Part shown: piece after piece, positions 50,101 through 59,439 of the stretch
Position numbering within the stretch: position 1 is the stretch's first letter
How the letters are laid out: every line of letters begins with the position of its first letter
Assembly (NCBI GenBank): GCA_014268975.2
Contig: CP077096.1
Location: forward strand, 4,811,501 to 4,875,500
Reading direction: 5' to 3'
Source of the DNA: Pseudomonas wayambapalatensis
GTDB taxonomy: Bacteria > Pseudomonadota > Gammaproteobacteria > Pseudomonadales > Pseudomonadaceae
Length of the DNA stretch: 64,000 nucleotides
Translations under genes and position numbers: made by a program
Notes under the pieces: model-generated
Seen by the model: only the letters and a program-made list of their open reading frames with translations
What the model was told of the DNA's origin: nothing
Database searches by the model: none

Positions 50101-51828
50101 ATGAACAGACCCTACGCATTGCTGCTTGCCTTCGCCCTGCTCCAGGGCTGCCAGAGCCTGACCCCGCACAAGAGCGAGGATCAGCAAGCTGTTGCCGAAG
50201 CCGACAAGCCCGAGGCGAAAGCGCCTGTGGTGTATGGATCGTTCAAACAGGACACACTCTACAGCCTGCTGGTGGCTGAGCTTGCCGGCCAGCGCAATCG
50301 CTTCGACATTGCCCTGGCCAACTATGTCGACCAGGCGCAAAAAACCCAGGATCCGGCCGTCTCCGAGCGCGCCTACCGCATCGCCGAGTACCTCGGAGCC
50401 GACGAACCGGCCCTCGACACCGCACTGATCTGGGCCCGCAACGACCCGCAGAGCCTCGACGCCCAGCGCGCCGCAGCGATCCAGCTGGCCCGTTCCGGGC
50501 GCTACGACGACGCCATGGCCTATATGGAGAAAGTGCTTCAGGGCCAGGGCGACACCCACTTCGACTTCCTCGCCCTGTCTGCCGCCGAAACCGACCAGAG
50601 CACCCGCGACGGGCTGATGCAAAGCTTCGACCGACTGCTGGTCAAGTACCCGGACAACGGCCAGCTGGTCTTCGGCAAGGCCCTGCTGCTCAACCAGGAC
50701 GGCAAGACCGAACAAGCACTCGAACTGCTCGAAAGCCACCCGCCACGCAATGGCGAAATCGCGCCGATCCTGCTGCGCGCGCGCCTGCTCCAGGCCCTGG
50801 ACCGTGGCGACGAGGCCCTGCCACTGCTGCGCGGGGCGATTCGCGACAATCCGGACGACAAGCGCCTGCGCCTCACCTATGCGCGCACGCTGGTCGAGCA
50901 AGACCGCATCACCGACGCCAAGGCCGAGTTCGAGAACCTGCTGCAACAGTACCCGGATGACGACGAGCTGCGTTATTCGCTGGCCCTGGTGAGCATGGAG
51001 AACAAGAACTGGGACGAGGCCGAAGGCTATCTGCAGGAACTGGTCGAGCGCGACAGCAACGTCGACGCCGCGCACCTGAACCTCGGCCGCATTCGCGAAG
51101 AACGCAACCTGCCGGCAGCGGCCCTGCGCGAGTATGCGCTGGTCGGCCCAGGCCCGGACTACCTGGCCGCGCAATTGCGCCAAGCCGACATCCTGATCGC
51201 CAACGGCCGCAGCGCCGAGGCCTCGCGCCACCTGGCCGAAGCCCGCGAAGCACAGCCCGACTATGCGATCCAGCTCTACCTCATCGAGGCCGAGACCCTG
51301 GGTAACAATGGCAAGGAAGCCCAGGCCGACCAGGTACTGCAGCAGGCCATCAAGCGCTACCCCGACGACCTCAATCTGCTCTACACCCGCGCCATGCTGG
51401 CGGAGAAGCGCGACGACCTGCCGCAGATGGAAAAAGACCTGCGCGCCATCATCGCCCGCGAGCCGGAAAACGCCATGGCCCTCAACGCCCTGGGCTACAC
51501 CCTGGCCGACCGCACCACACGCTATGGCGAAGCCAAAGCACTGATCGACAAAGCCCACCAGCTCACCCCGGACGATCCTGCGGTGCTCGACAGCCTGGGC
51601 TGGGTCAATTATCGCCTGGGCAACCTGGACGAGGCCGAACGCCTGTTGCGCCAGGCGCTGGAGCGCTTCCCCGACCATGAAGTCGCCGCCCATCTGGGCG
51701 AGGTGCTGTGGGCCAACGGCAAACGCCGCGAAGCACGCCAGGTCTGGGCCAAGGCCTTCGCCGAGCAGCCCGACAGCCCTATCCTGCGCAAGACCGTCCT
51801 GCGCCTGACCGGATCCGAGAACCTCTAA
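50101..51828 (+). CDS. TPR-repeat lipoprotein
   Basis: 575-aa protein. Signal peptide with lipobox LLQGC (Cys17), next residue Gln, so outer-membrane sorting is predicted. The rest is made of tetratricopeptide repeats spread from about 60 to 560, clearest in 'DEAEGYLQELVERDSNVDAA' and 'GNLDEAERLLRQALERFPDH'. It lies 3 bp before lolB and is probably cotranscribed, fitting an envelope role. The partner proteins are unknown. Confidence 0.88.
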   Translation: MNRPYALLLAFALLQGCQSLTPHKSEDQQAVAEADKPEAKAPVVYGSFKQDTLYSLLVAELAGQRNRFDIALANYVDQAQKTQDPAVSERAYRIAEYLGADEPALDTALIWARNDPQSLDAQRAAAIQLARSGRYDDAMAYMEKVLQGQGDTHFDFLALSAAETDQSTRDGLMQSFDRLLVKYPDNGQLVFGKALLLNQDGKTEQALELLESHPPRNGEIAPILLRARLLQALDRGDEALPLLRGAIRDNPDDKRLRLTYARTLVEQDRITDAKAEFENLLQQYPDDDELRYSLALVSMENKNWDEAEGYLQELVERDSNVDAAHLNLGRIREERNLPAAALREYALVGPGPDYLAAQLRQADILIANGRSAEASRHLAEAREAQPDYAIQLYLIEAETLGNNGKEAQADQVLQQAIKRYPDDLNLLYTRAMLAEKRDDLPQMEKDLRAIIAREPENAMALNALGYTLADRTTRYGEAKALIDKAHQLTPDDPAVLDSLGWVNYRLGNLDEAERLLRQALERFPDHEVAAHLGEVLWANGKRREARQVWAKAFAEQPDSPILRKTVLRLTGSENL

Positions 51829-51831
51829 ATC

Positions 51832-52449
51832 ATGCGTTTGCGTCATCTCATCACCTTCGCCCTCATCGCCCTGCTCACCGGCTGCGCCGGTTTTGGCACC
51901 CGTGAAGCCGTCCAGGGCAAGGGCAGCCCGCAACAGTGGCGCGAACACAAGCAACAATTGAGCACCCTCGACGGCTGGCAGATCAACGGCAAGGTCGGCA
52001 TCCGTGCCCCGCGTGACTCGGGCAGCGGTACGCTGTTCTGGCTGCAGCGCCAGGACTACTACGACATTCGCCTGGCAGGTCCTCTGGGTCGTGGCGCCGC
52101 ACGCCTGACCGGCCGCCCCGGCGGCGTGGTGCTGGAAGTGGCCAACCAGGGTCGCTACGAAGCAGCGAACCCCGAAGCCTTGCTCGAAGAGCAACTCGGC
52201 TGGCGCCTGCCGGTGTCGCATCTGGTCTGGTGGGTCCGCGGCCTTCCGGCCCCCGACAGCAAGAGCCAGCTGACCCTCGATGGCGACAGCCGCCTGGCCC
52301 GCCTCACCCAGGACGGCTGGGAAGTCGAATACCTGAGCTACATCGAGCAGAACGGCTACTGGCTGCCCGAGCGCCTCAAGCTGCGCGGCGAAAACCTCGA
52401 CGTCACCCTGGTGGTCAAGGACTGGCAACCCCGCCAGCTGGGACACTGA
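51832..52449 (+). CDS. lolB: Outer-membrane lipoprotein receptor LolB
   Basis: 205-aa lipoprotein that accepts lipoproteins from LolA and inserts them into the outer membrane. Lipobox LLTGC places Cys18 at the mature start. 'LDGWQINGKVGIRAPRDSG' and 'LVWWVRGLPAPDSKSQ' are LolB family blocks. Its start is 3 bp past the TPR gene and ispE follows by 4 bp, the usual lolB-ispE arrangement. Confidence 0.95.
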   Translation: MRLRHLITFALIALLTGCAGFGTREAVQGKGSPQQWREHKQQLSTLDGWQINGKVGIRAPRDSGSGTLFWLQRQDYYDIRLAGPLGRGAARLTGRPGGVVLEVANQGRYEAANPEALLEEQLGWRLPVSHLVWWVRGLPAPDSKSQLTLDGDSRLARLTQDGWEVEYLSYIEQNGYWLPERLKLRGENLDVTLVVKDWQPRQLGH

Positions 52450-52453
52450 TCCG

Positions 52454-53314
52454 ATGCACAGGCTCACCCTGCCCGCCCCGGCCAAGCTCAACCTGTGGCT
52501 GCACATTACCGGCCGACGTGCCGACGGCTACCATGAGCTGGAAACCGTGTTCCAGTTCCTCGACCACGCCGACCAGTTGAGCTTCGAGCTGCGCGACGAT
52601 GGCCTGATCCGCCTGAACACCGAGATCGCCGATGTCCCCCACGACAGCAATCTGATAGTGCGCGCAGCGCGCAAGCTGCAGGAACAGTCCGGCACGCAAC
52701 TGGGTGTCGACATCTGGCTCGACAAGATCCTGCCCATGGGCGGCGGTATCGGTGGCGGCAGCTCCGATGCGGCCACTACCCTGCTCGCCCTGCACCATCT
52801 CTGGCAGCTCGACTGGCCGGTCGACCGCCTTGCTGCGCTGGGGCTGACACTGGGCGCAGATGTGCCGGTGTTCGTACGCGGTCACGCCGCCTTCGCCCAG
52901 GGTGTCGGCGAACAGCTGACCCCGGTTGATCCTGAAGAACCCTGGTATGTCGTGCTGGTGCCGCAAGTGTCTGTCAGCACAGCGGAAATTTTTTCGCATC
53001 CAGAGTTGACACGTGATTCCCTCCCCCTTAAGATGCGCCCCGTTCCCGAGGGAAACAGTCGAAATGACTGCCAACCGGTGGTAGAGCAACGTTATCCAGA
53101 AGTTCGCAATGCGCTGAATTCGCTGGGTAAATTTACGGAAGCTCGAATGACCGGCACTGGAAGTTGCGTGTTTGGGGCCTTCCCAAGCAAAGCCGAAGCT
53201 GATAGAGTTCTGGCCCTTCTTTCAGAGACCCAAACAGGGTTTGTGGCAAAAGGAAGCAATGTTTCGATGTTGCATCGCAAGCTGCAAGGTCTGATCAAGA
53301 AGTCGAGCGCATAA
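52454..53314 (+). CDS. ispE: 4-diphosphocytidyl-2-C-methyl-D-erythritol kinase
   Basis: 286-aa GHMP kinase of the MEP isoprenoid pathway. N-terminal 'LPAPAKLNLWLHITGRRADG' carries the catalytic Lys, and the ATP loop 'PMGGGIGGGSSDAATTLLAL' is textbook IspE. C-terminal 'TEARMTGTGSCVFGAF' is GHMP motif 3. Translation overlaps the lolB operon. tRNA-Gln follows 20 bp after the stop, probably on the same transcript. Confidence 0.96.
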   Translation: MHRLTLPAPAKLNLWLHITGRRADGYHELETVFQFLDHADQLSFELRDDGLIRLNTEIADVPHDSNLIVRAARKLQEQSGTQLGVDIWLDKILPMGGGIGGGSSDAATTLLALHHLWQLDWPVDRLAALGLTLGADVPVFVRGHAAFAQGVGEQLTPVDPEEPWYVVLVPQVSVSTAEIFSHPELTRDSLPLKMRPVPEGNSRNDCQPVVEQRYPEVRNALNSLGKFTEARMTGTGSCVFGAFPSKAEADRVLALLSETQTGFVAKGSNVSMLHRKLQGLIKKSSA

Positions 53315-53334
53315 GCGTTCGCAGCAACAGATAC

Positions 53335-53409
53335 AGGGGCGTCGCCAAGCGGTAAGGCAGCAGGTTTTGATCCTGCCATGCGTTGGTTCGAATCCAGCCG
53401 CCCCTGCCA
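53335..53409 (+). tRNA. tRNA-Gln(TTG)
   Basis: 75-nt cloverleaf with encoded CCA. Acceptor AGGGGCG pairs with CGCCCCT, and anticodon loop TTTTGAT gives TTG. It sits between ispE and prs, a conserved position in Pseudomonas. Confidence 0.97.
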
Positions 53410-53456
53410 TTTTCCTTATACTCATCCAGGTTACCCTCAGCCTTCAGGTACTGCGC

Positions 53457-54398
53457 GTGTCCAAGATGATGGTCTTCACGGGGAATGCCAACCCCGATCT
53501 GGCTCGGCGTGTAGTACGTCAGCTGCATATCCCACTGGGTGATGTTTCTGTCGGTAAATTCTCCGACGGCGAAATCAGCACTGAGATTAATGAAAACGTC
53601 CGCGGTAAAGACGTCTTTATCATTCAGCCGACTTGCGCTCCGACCAACGATAATCTGATGGAACTGGTAGTGATGGCCGACGCCTTCCGCCGCTCCTCAG
53701 CTTCCCGAATCACCGCTGTGATTCCTTACTTCGGATACGCCCGCCAGGACCGCCGTCCGCGTTCGGCACGTGTAGCCATCAGCGCCAAAGTCGTCGCTGA
53801 CATGCTCACTGTCGTGGGTATCGACCGTGTTCTCACCGTCGACCTGCACGCTGACCAGATCCAGGGGTTCTTCGATATTCCTGTCGACAACATCTACGGC
53901 TCGCCCGTACTGGTCGACGATATCGAAGACCAGCGTTTCGATAATCTCATGATCGTCTCCCCCGACATCGGTGGTGTGGTGCGTGCACGCGCCGTCGCCA
54001 AGTCGCTGGGCGTCGACCTGGGTATCATCGACAAGCGCCGCGAGAAAGCGAACCACTCCGAGGTGATGCATATCATCGGCGACGTCGAAGGACGCACCTG
54101 CATCCTGGTAGACGACATGGTCGACACCGCCGGCACCCTGTGCCACGCGGCCAAGGCCCTGAAAGACCACGGCGCTGCCAAGGTCTACGCCTATTGCACC
54201 CACCCGGTTCTGTCGGGTCGTGCGATCGAGAACATCGAGAAGTCGGTGCTCGACGAGCTGGTGGTGACCAACACCATCCCGCTGTCCGCCGCTGCTCAAG
54301 CCTGTGACCGTATCCGCCAGCTGGATATCGCACCGGTAGTCGCTGAGGCGGTCCGCCGCATCAGCAACGAAGAATCGATCAGCGCGATGTTCCGCTAA
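53457..54398 (+). CDS. prs: Ribose-phosphate pyrophosphokinase
   Basis: 313-aa enzyme making PRPP from ribose 5-phosphate and ATP for nucleotides, His and Trp. 'RRVVRQLHIPLGDVSVGKFSDGE' (in part) is the N-terminal signature. 'YFGYARQDRRPRSARVAISA' is the ATP loop and 'CILVDDMVDTAGTLCHAA' the PRPP loop. GTG at 53457 is chosen because it gives the family's 313 residues starting MSKMMVFTG; ATGs lie three and four codons later. Confidence 0.94.
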   Translation: MSKMMVFTGNANPDLARRVVRQLHIPLGDVSVGKFSDGEISTEINENVRGKDVFIIQPTCAPTNDNLMELVVMADAFRRSSASRITAVIPYFGYARQDRRPRSARVAISAKVVADMLTVVGIDRVLTVDLHADQIQGFFDIPVDNIYGSPVLVDDIEDQRFDNLMIVSPDIGGVVRARAVAKSLGVDLGIIDKRREKANHSEVMHIIGDVEGRTCILVDDMVDTAGTLCHAAKALKDHGAAKVYAYCTHPVLSGRAIENIEKSVLDELVVTNTIPLSAAAQACDRIRQLDIAPVVAEAVRRISNEESISAMFR

Positions 54399-54422
54399 GC
54401 GGAACGCACGCTGACGAAAAGC

Positions 54423-54460
54423 GCCCCGCCCCGGCATCGATGTCGGGGCGGGGCTTTTTT
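54423..54460 (+). terminator. Terminator after prs
   Basis: GCCCCGCCCCG (54423-54433) pairs with CGGGGCGGGGC (54444-54454), followed by six T. Confidence 0.93.
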
Positions 54461-54519
54461 GCCATCCCCGTCCGGCGCTGGTCGCAAACGCCCTCGGGGG
54501 GCTATTTTGGAGAAACAAA

Positions 54520-55119
54520 ATGACTGATTTCACCCTGAACGCCAAAGTGCGTACTGACCTGGGGAAAGGTGCGAGCCGCCGCCTGCGTCACTCCGCCAAC
54601 ATCCCAGCCGTTGTCTACGGTGGTAACAAGGACGCCGAGTCCCTGACCATCCTGGCCAAGGAAATCACCAAGCTGTTCGAAGACGAGGCTGCCTTCAGCC
54701 ACGTTCTGCAGCTGAACGTCGACGGCACCAAGCAAGACGTCATCGTCAAGGCCCTGCAGCGCCACCCGGCCAAAGGCTTCATCATGCACGCCGACTTCGT
54801 TCGCGTCGTTGCTGGCCAGAAGCTGACCGCCAAGGTTCCGGTTCACTTCGTTGGTGAAGAAGCCCCGATCAAGAAAGGCGGCGAGATCTCCCACGTAGAA
54901 TCCGAGATCGAAGTTTCCTGCGAAGCCAAAGACCTGCCTGAGTTCATCGAAGTCGACCTGTCCAAGGCCGAAATCGGCACCATCATCCACCTGTCGGACC
55001 TGAAAGCTCCGAAAGGCGTAGAGTTCGTCGCTCTGGCCCACGGTGATGACAAAGCCGTTGCCAACGTTCACGCCCCACGCGTGTCCGCTGAAGCTGCTGA
55101 AGAAGGCGCTGCCGAGTAA
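54520..55119 (+). CDS. rplY: 50S ribosomal protein L25 (CTC form)
   Basis: 199-aa long form of L25. The N-terminal 5S-rRNA-binding domain 'FTLNAKVRTDLGKGASRRLR' is followed by a CTC beta domain with 'PVHFVGEEAPIKKGGEISHV', and an acidic Ala/Glu tail. Codon use is highly biased, as expected for a ribosomal gene. GGAG lies just before the ATG. prs ends with a terminator upstream, so it has its own promoter. Confidence 0.95.
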   Translation: MTDFTLNAKVRTDLGKGASRRLRHSANIPAVVYGGNKDAESLTILAKEITKLFEDEAAFSHVLQLNVDGTKQDVIVKALQRHPAKGFIMHADFVRVVAGQKLTAKVPVHFVGEEAPIKKGGEISHVESEIEVSCEAKDLPEFIEVDLSKAEIGTIIHLSDLKAPKGVEFVALAHGDDKAVANVHAPRVSAEAAEEGAAE

Positions 55120-55199
55120 TCCACTCGCACGCCGGCGTTGATCGGGTTACAGTGCCGCGCGCACCGTAACCCACCAACTCCAAGGAAAGAGCCCCTGAC

Positions 55200-55784
55200 G
55201 TGACCGCCATCCAGTTGATCGTCGGCCTGGGTAACCCCGGCCCCGAATACGAACAGACCCGGCATAACGCAGGGGCTCTTTTCGTTGAACGCATTGCCAG
55301 CGCCCAGCGCGTTTCGCTGTCTGCTGACAAAAAGTATTTTGGCCTGACGGCTAAGTTCAGCCATCAAGGCAACGATGTTCGCCTGCTGATTCCCACCACC
55401 TACATGAACCGCAGCGGCCAGTCCGTGGCGGCCTTGGCCAATTTCTTCCGCATCAAGCCGGAAGCGATCCTGGTGGCGCATGACGAACTCGACCTGCCTC
55501 CCGGCGTCGCCAAGCTCAAGCGTGGCGGCGGGCATGGCGGGCACAACGGCCTGCGCGACATCATCGCGCAGCTCGGCAACCAGAACGACTTCCACCGCCT
55601 GCGGCTTGGCATTGGCCACCCGGGCGACGCCAAACTGGTCTCCAACTTCGTCCTGGGCCGCGCGCCGCGCGCCGAGCAGGAGAAGCTCGACGCCAGCATC
55701 GATTTTGCCCTCGGCGTGCTGCCGGACGTACTGGCCGGCGACTTCGCCAAGGCCATGCGCGAACTGCACAGCCAGAAGGCCTGA
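55200..55784 (+). CDS. pth: Peptidyl-tRNA hydrolase
   Basis: 194-aa esterase recycling peptidyl-tRNA released from stalled ribosomes. 'LIVGLGNPGPEYEQTRHNAG' contains the catalytic His and Asn. 'PTTYMNRSGQSVAALANFF' and 'GGGHGGHNGLRDI' form the substrate cleft. GTG at 55200 is the start, preceded by AAGGAAA. It lies between rplY and ychF in the usual order. Confidence 0.96.
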   Translation: MTAIQLIVGLGNPGPEYEQTRHNAGALFVERIASAQRVSLSADKKYFGLTAKFSHQGNDVRLLIPTTYMNRSGQSVAALANFFRIKPEAILVAHDELDLPPGVAKLKRGGGHGGHNGLRDIIAQLGNQNDFHRLRLGIGHPGDAKLVSNFVLGRAPRAEQEKLDASIDFALGVLPDVLAGDFAKAMRELHSQKA

Positions 55785-55806
55785 CTTTCTAGAAAGGGGA
55801 ATTCCC

Positions 55807-56907
55807 ATGGGTTTCAATTGCGGCATCGTCGGCCTGCCCAACGTCGGCAAGTCCACCCTGTTCAACGCCCTGACCAAATCCGGTATCGCGGCGGAGAACT
55901 TCCCCTTCTGCACCATCGAGCCGAACAGCGGCATCGTGCCAATGCCCGACGCACGCCTGGCGGCGCTGGCCGAGATCGTCAAGCCGAACCGCATCCTGCC
56001 GACCACCATGGAGTTCGTCGACATCGCGGGTCTGGTCGCCGGTGCTTCCAAGGGTGAAGGCCTGGGCAACAAGTTCCTCGCCAACATCCGCGAGACCGAC
56101 GCCATCGCCCACGTGGTGCGCTGCTTCGAAGACGAGAACGTGATCCACGTCTCCAACAGCGTCGACCCCAAGCGCGACATCGAGATCATCGACCTCGAAC
56201 TGATCTTCGCCGACCTCGACAGCTGCGAGAAGCAATTGCAGAAGGTCGCTCGCAACGCCAAGGGCGGCGACAAGGAAGCCCTCGCACAGAAGGCCTTGCT
56301 GGAAAAGCTGATCCCGCACTTCACCGAAGGCAAGCCTGCGCGCAGCCTGATGAAGCATATGGCTGACGACGAGAAGGCTGCCATCCGCGGCTTCCACCTG
56401 CTGACCAGCAAGCCGGTCATGTACATCGCCAACGTTGCCGAGGACGGCTTCGACAACAACCCGCACCTGGACGTGGTGAAAGCCATCGCCGAGGAAGAAG
56501 GCGCGGTCGTGGTGCCGGTGTGCAACAAGATCGAAGCGGAGATCGCCGAGCTGGAAGACGGCGAGGAGAAGGACATGTTCCTCGAGGCCCTGGGCCTTGA
56601 AGAACCCGGCCTGAACCGCGTGATTCGCGCCGGCTACGAGCTGCTCAACCTGCAGACCTACTTCACCGCCGGTGTACAGGAAGTGCGCGCCTGGACCGTC
56701 CGCGTCGGCGCCACCGCCCCGCAAGCCGCCGGTGTCATCCACACCGACTTCGAGAAAGGCTTCATCCGTGCCGAAGTGGTCGCCTATGACGACTTCATCC
56801 AGTTCAAGGGTGAAGGCGGTGCCAAGGAAGCCGGCAAATGGCGCCTGGAAGGCAAGGACTACATCGTCAAGGACGGTGATGTGATGCACTTCCGCTTCAA
56901 CGTCTGA
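55807..56907 (+). CDS. ychF: Redox-regulated ATPase YchF
   Basis: 366-aa Obg-family P-loop protein that prefers ATP to GTP. G1 'GLPNVGKSTLFNALTKSG' is at residues ~9-26. 'FVDIAGLVAGASKGEG' is G3, and 'PVCNKIEAEIAEL' occupies the G4 position, which in YchF is not a canonical NKxD. A C-terminal TGS domain ('AWTVRVGATAPQAAGVIHTD') ends the protein. It shares an operon with pth and is followed by a terminator. Confidence 0.96.
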   Translation: MGFNCGIVGLPNVGKSTLFNALTKSGIAAENFPFCTIEPNSGIVPMPDARLAALAEIVKPNRILPTTMEFVDIAGLVAGASKGEGLGNKFLANIRETDAIAHVVRCFEDENVIHVSNSVDPKRDIEIIDLELIFADLDSCEKQLQKVARNAKGGDKEALAQKALLEKLIPHFTEGKPARSLMKHMADDEKAAIRGFHLLTSKPVMYIANVAEDGFDNNPHLDVVKAIAEEEGAVVVPVCNKIEAEIAELEDGEEKDMFLEALGLEEPGLNRVIRAGYELLNLQTYFTAGVQEVRAWTVRVGATAPQAAGVIHTDFEKGFIRAEVVAYDDFIQFKGEGGAKEAGKWRLEGKDYIVKDGDVMHFRFNV

Positions 56908-56946
56908 TCGCGCTGCAGGAGCATTCGGTACGCCGTCTCACTCCGA

Positions 56947-56987
56947 GCCAATAAAAAAACCGCGCCTTTGCGCGGTTTTTTATTGGC
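56947..56987 (+). terminator. Terminator after ychF
   Basis: A-rich arm AAAAAAACCGCGC and GCGCGGTTTTTTATT form a long hairpin with a CTTT loop, extended by outer CCAATA/TATTGG pairs. Confidence 0.92.
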
Positions 56988-57162
56988 TATTGGAAGCCTC
57001 GATGGGCGAGGGGCCGCTAGGCGAACATCACGGCTACTGTTAATGCAGCTGGAATTGACAAGTCCAATCCGCCCGCTTTATCCCGCCGGCATCAACCACC
57101 ATCATTGAATCAACCGCTCCACTGCCGACCATCGACGCAAGCAACACTGCGAGGGCTCGAAC

Positions 57163-57618
57163 ATGACCAGCATTCCCCGCGACACCCCGTCATCCGTCCG
57201 CAATCTTCAGGCACGCCTGGAGCCGGTGTTCTACGCCCTGCTGCGCGCTGTACTGGGCATCGTCATGTTCACCCACGGGCTGCCCAAGCTGCTGGGTGAC
57301 TCACATGGCTCGATGGCCGATCCGATGGCCAGTTCGACCCACCTGATCGGCAACGTGATGGGCCTGCCGTTCGCCGCCGAACTGGCGTTTCTGGTGATGC
57401 TGCTGGAAACCGTCGGCGCGCTGATGCTCGTCGTCGGCGTGCTGACCCGGCCCGTTGCCCTGGCCATGGCCGCGGAGATGGTCGGGATCAGCTACGCCCT
57501 CGGTCCGACCTGGCCGTGGGTGGACCGGGGCATCGAATATCCGGTGATCCTCGGCAGCCTGGCGTTGTACATGGCCATCCGGGGCGGCGGACGCTTTGCC
57601 TTGGGTCACACGTTGTGA
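57163..57618 (+). CDS. DoxX family membrane protein
   Basis: 151-aa inner-membrane protein with four hydrophobic helices. 'FYALLRAVLGIVMFTHGLPK' with the conserved His-Gly-Leu, and 'LLETVGALMLVVGVLTRPVA' are DoxX/SURF4-like signatures. DoxX proteins are linked to redox stress and thiosulphate-type oxidation but have no settled role. The predicted cytoplasmic N-terminus precedes helix 1 at ~25. It is isolated between the ychF terminator and the acdS remnant. Confidence 0.88.
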   Translation: MTSIPRDTPSSVRNLQARLEPVFYALLRAVLGIVMFTHGLPKLLGDSHGSMADPMASSTHLIGNVMGLPFAAELAFLVMLLETVGALMLVVGVLTRPVALAMAAEMVGISYALGPTWPWVDRGIEYPVILGSLALYMAIRGGGRFALGHTL

Positions 57619-57661
57619 CACGGGCGCTAAGTGCAACGCGACCCGTTCAGGCGACGCTCGA

Positions 57662-58236
57662 TCAGCCGTTGCGGAACAGGAAGCTGTAGGCGTTGAGTGC
57701 CGGCACACCGCCCAGGTGCGCATACAGCACCCGCGAACCTTCGGGGAATTCGCCATCGCGCACCATGCCGATCATCCCCGCCATCGACTTGCCCTCGTAC
57801 ACGGGGTCGGTCAGCACCCCCTCCAGCCGGCCACACAGGCGGATCGCTTCCAGCGTGCCCTCGTTCGGCAGCCCATATTCGGGGTAGGCGTAGCGGGTAT
57901 CGAGCACCACATCGTCCTCGGTGATCTCGCGCCCCAGGTCCACCAGCTCGGCGGTGTGACGTGCGATGCGCAGGATCTGCGCCTTGGTCTGCTCCGGCTT
58001 GGCTGAAGCGTCGATGCCGATCACCCGCTGCGAGCGCCCATCGGCGGCAAAACCGACCACCATGCCCGCCTGAGTGCTGCCGGTAACCGAACACACCACG
58101 ATGTAGTCGAACTTGAAGCCCAGCTCCGCCTCCTGCTGGCGTACTTCCTCGGCAAAGCCGACAAAGCCCAGCCCGCCGTAGGGGTGCTCGGAGCACCCTG
58201 CCGGAATCGGGAACGGCTTGCCGCCCTTGGCGCGGC
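57662..58236 (-). pseudogene. acdS: Truncated ACC deaminase (acdS) remnant
   Basis: The last ~192 residues of 1-aminocyclopropane-1-carboxylate deaminase remain open and well conserved: 'GGKPFPIPAGCSEHPYGGLG', 'VVCSVTGSTQAGMVVGFAAD', 'GLPNEGTLEAIRLC', 'YAHLGGVPALNAYSFLFRNG'. The N-terminal ~145 residues, including the PLP-binding Lys, are missing. At 58227-58240 the sequence runs straight into a plus-strand Lrp-type C-terminal fragment. Normally the regulator diverges from acdS, so one deletion removed both 5' ends and the promoter. The remaining frame is undamaged, suggesting a recent event. Enzyme activity is not possible. Confidence 0.9.
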
Positions 58237-58568
58237 TGTTCGATGCGGGCGTGATCAAAGGGGTGCATGCCCACGTCGATCCGAACGTGCTGCAGCAAGG
58301 CACCGTAGTACTCATCGGCGTGGTGCTGGATCGCTCCACCCCCGAGAGCTTCGCCGCGTTCGAAGCGGCCGCGCGCAACCTGCAGCAGGTGCTGGAATGC
58401 TGGCTGGTGGCGGGGGATGTGGACTACTTCCTGAAGATCCGCGTGCGTGACCTGCCGGCCTTCAACCAACTGCACAATACGCAGATCATCGCCCTTCCCG
58501 GAGTGCGGCAGGTGCGCACCTTCTTCGTGCTCAACGAGGTGAAGTCCGGGGGTTTCATCAATATCTGA
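58227..58568 (+). pseudogene. Truncated Lrp/AsnC-family regulator remnant
   Basis: About 113 C-terminal residues remain of an Lrp-type regulator, beginning 'LARLFDAGVIKGVHAHVDPN' and including 'LECWLVAGDVDYFLKIRVRD' and 'LPGVRQVRTFFVLNEVK' of the ligand-binding (RAM) domain. The DNA-binding helix-turn-helix is gone, cut at the same joint as acdS. It is most likely the AcdR-type activator of acdS. The leftover frame could start at TTG 58218 but has no ribosome-binding site. Confidence 0.88.
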
Positions 58569-58701
58569 GGCAATGCCACCTGCTTTGGTAAACCGTCCCT
58601 GAAAGGCATCCGTTCCTTCTTTTTCGAGCTGTGCCCCGACGCTCTAATGCCGACAGCGGTCCGTCGCAGACGCTCCGCTTCCCCCAGGAACGGAGCGTCC
58701 C

Positions 58702-59411
58702 ATGCCACTTATCAACGCGTCCATGCAATTGCCAGGTCTGGCGGTGGCCTTGCTATACACCGGGCTCATCAGCGCACAGCCAGCCGATCCGCAGACCGAG
58801 ACTCTCAACTGGAACGCCGTGCCGCGCAGTGCGTGCCGCATCTGGAGAGTCTGGAGCGGCTGCTCATCGACAGCATCCATCGCCTGGAGCCCACCATGGG
58901 TGAAAGGCTGCGGCAGATTCCCGAAATCGAACGTCGTATAGCCCGCCTGCGCCAGCAGTTGGACCAGGAGCTCCAGGACTACGAAAAACTGCCGTGGCGC
59001 CCAGAGCACCGCATACGTCTGCAAGCGCTTGAAAACGAAATCTGGACCAATCAGAGCGCCATCCGTTCGACCCAGTTCGACGAGCGCAACCTGACGGTGA
59101 TGAAACCGGCACTCAGCAGCACACGCCTGCAACAGAGCGCCGTACTCCAGCAACTGGACGCATTCACCGCCGCACGCCATGACTGTGAATCCCCCCAGCA
59201 CAGCCCTCAGTGCTACGCCGAGGAGGTCGTACCTCTGCACCCTCTGCTGCAGTCGGCACTCGACGACACCCATGCGCTGCTCAAAACGCTCTGGTCACAG
59301 CTCAGCAACATTGCCTTCTATTCGATGACATGGATAGACGACTGCGCGGCGACAGCCCCCTCGGGATTCGGCCGACAGCCATCCCCCGATTTCCAACCCC
59401 CCGCTAGATAG
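58702..59411 (+). pseudogene. Frameshifted exported helical protein
   Basis: GGAG six bases before ATG 58702 starts a frame with an export-like N-terminus (LPGLAVALLYTGLISAQPAD). Near 58795-58805 the natural continuation moves to the -1 frame: 'DSQLERRAAQCVPHLESLER', then long Glu/Arg/Leu-rich helices ('IPEIERRIARLRQQLDQELQ') and a C-terminal part with three Cys, ending at 59411. Joined, it would be about 235 residues. A one-base loss would make this a pseudogene; sequencing error or recoding are alternatives. I know no family. It lies 28 bp before the large helical gene on the same strand, so the two form a unit. Confidence 0.55.
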
Positions 59412-59439
59412 TTCTCCCAATCCACAGAAGAGGTCCACC

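Noticed and set aside
50023..52506. 827-codon frame opposite the TPR and lolB genes
   Set aside because: Antisense shadow spanning two real genes with lipoboxes.
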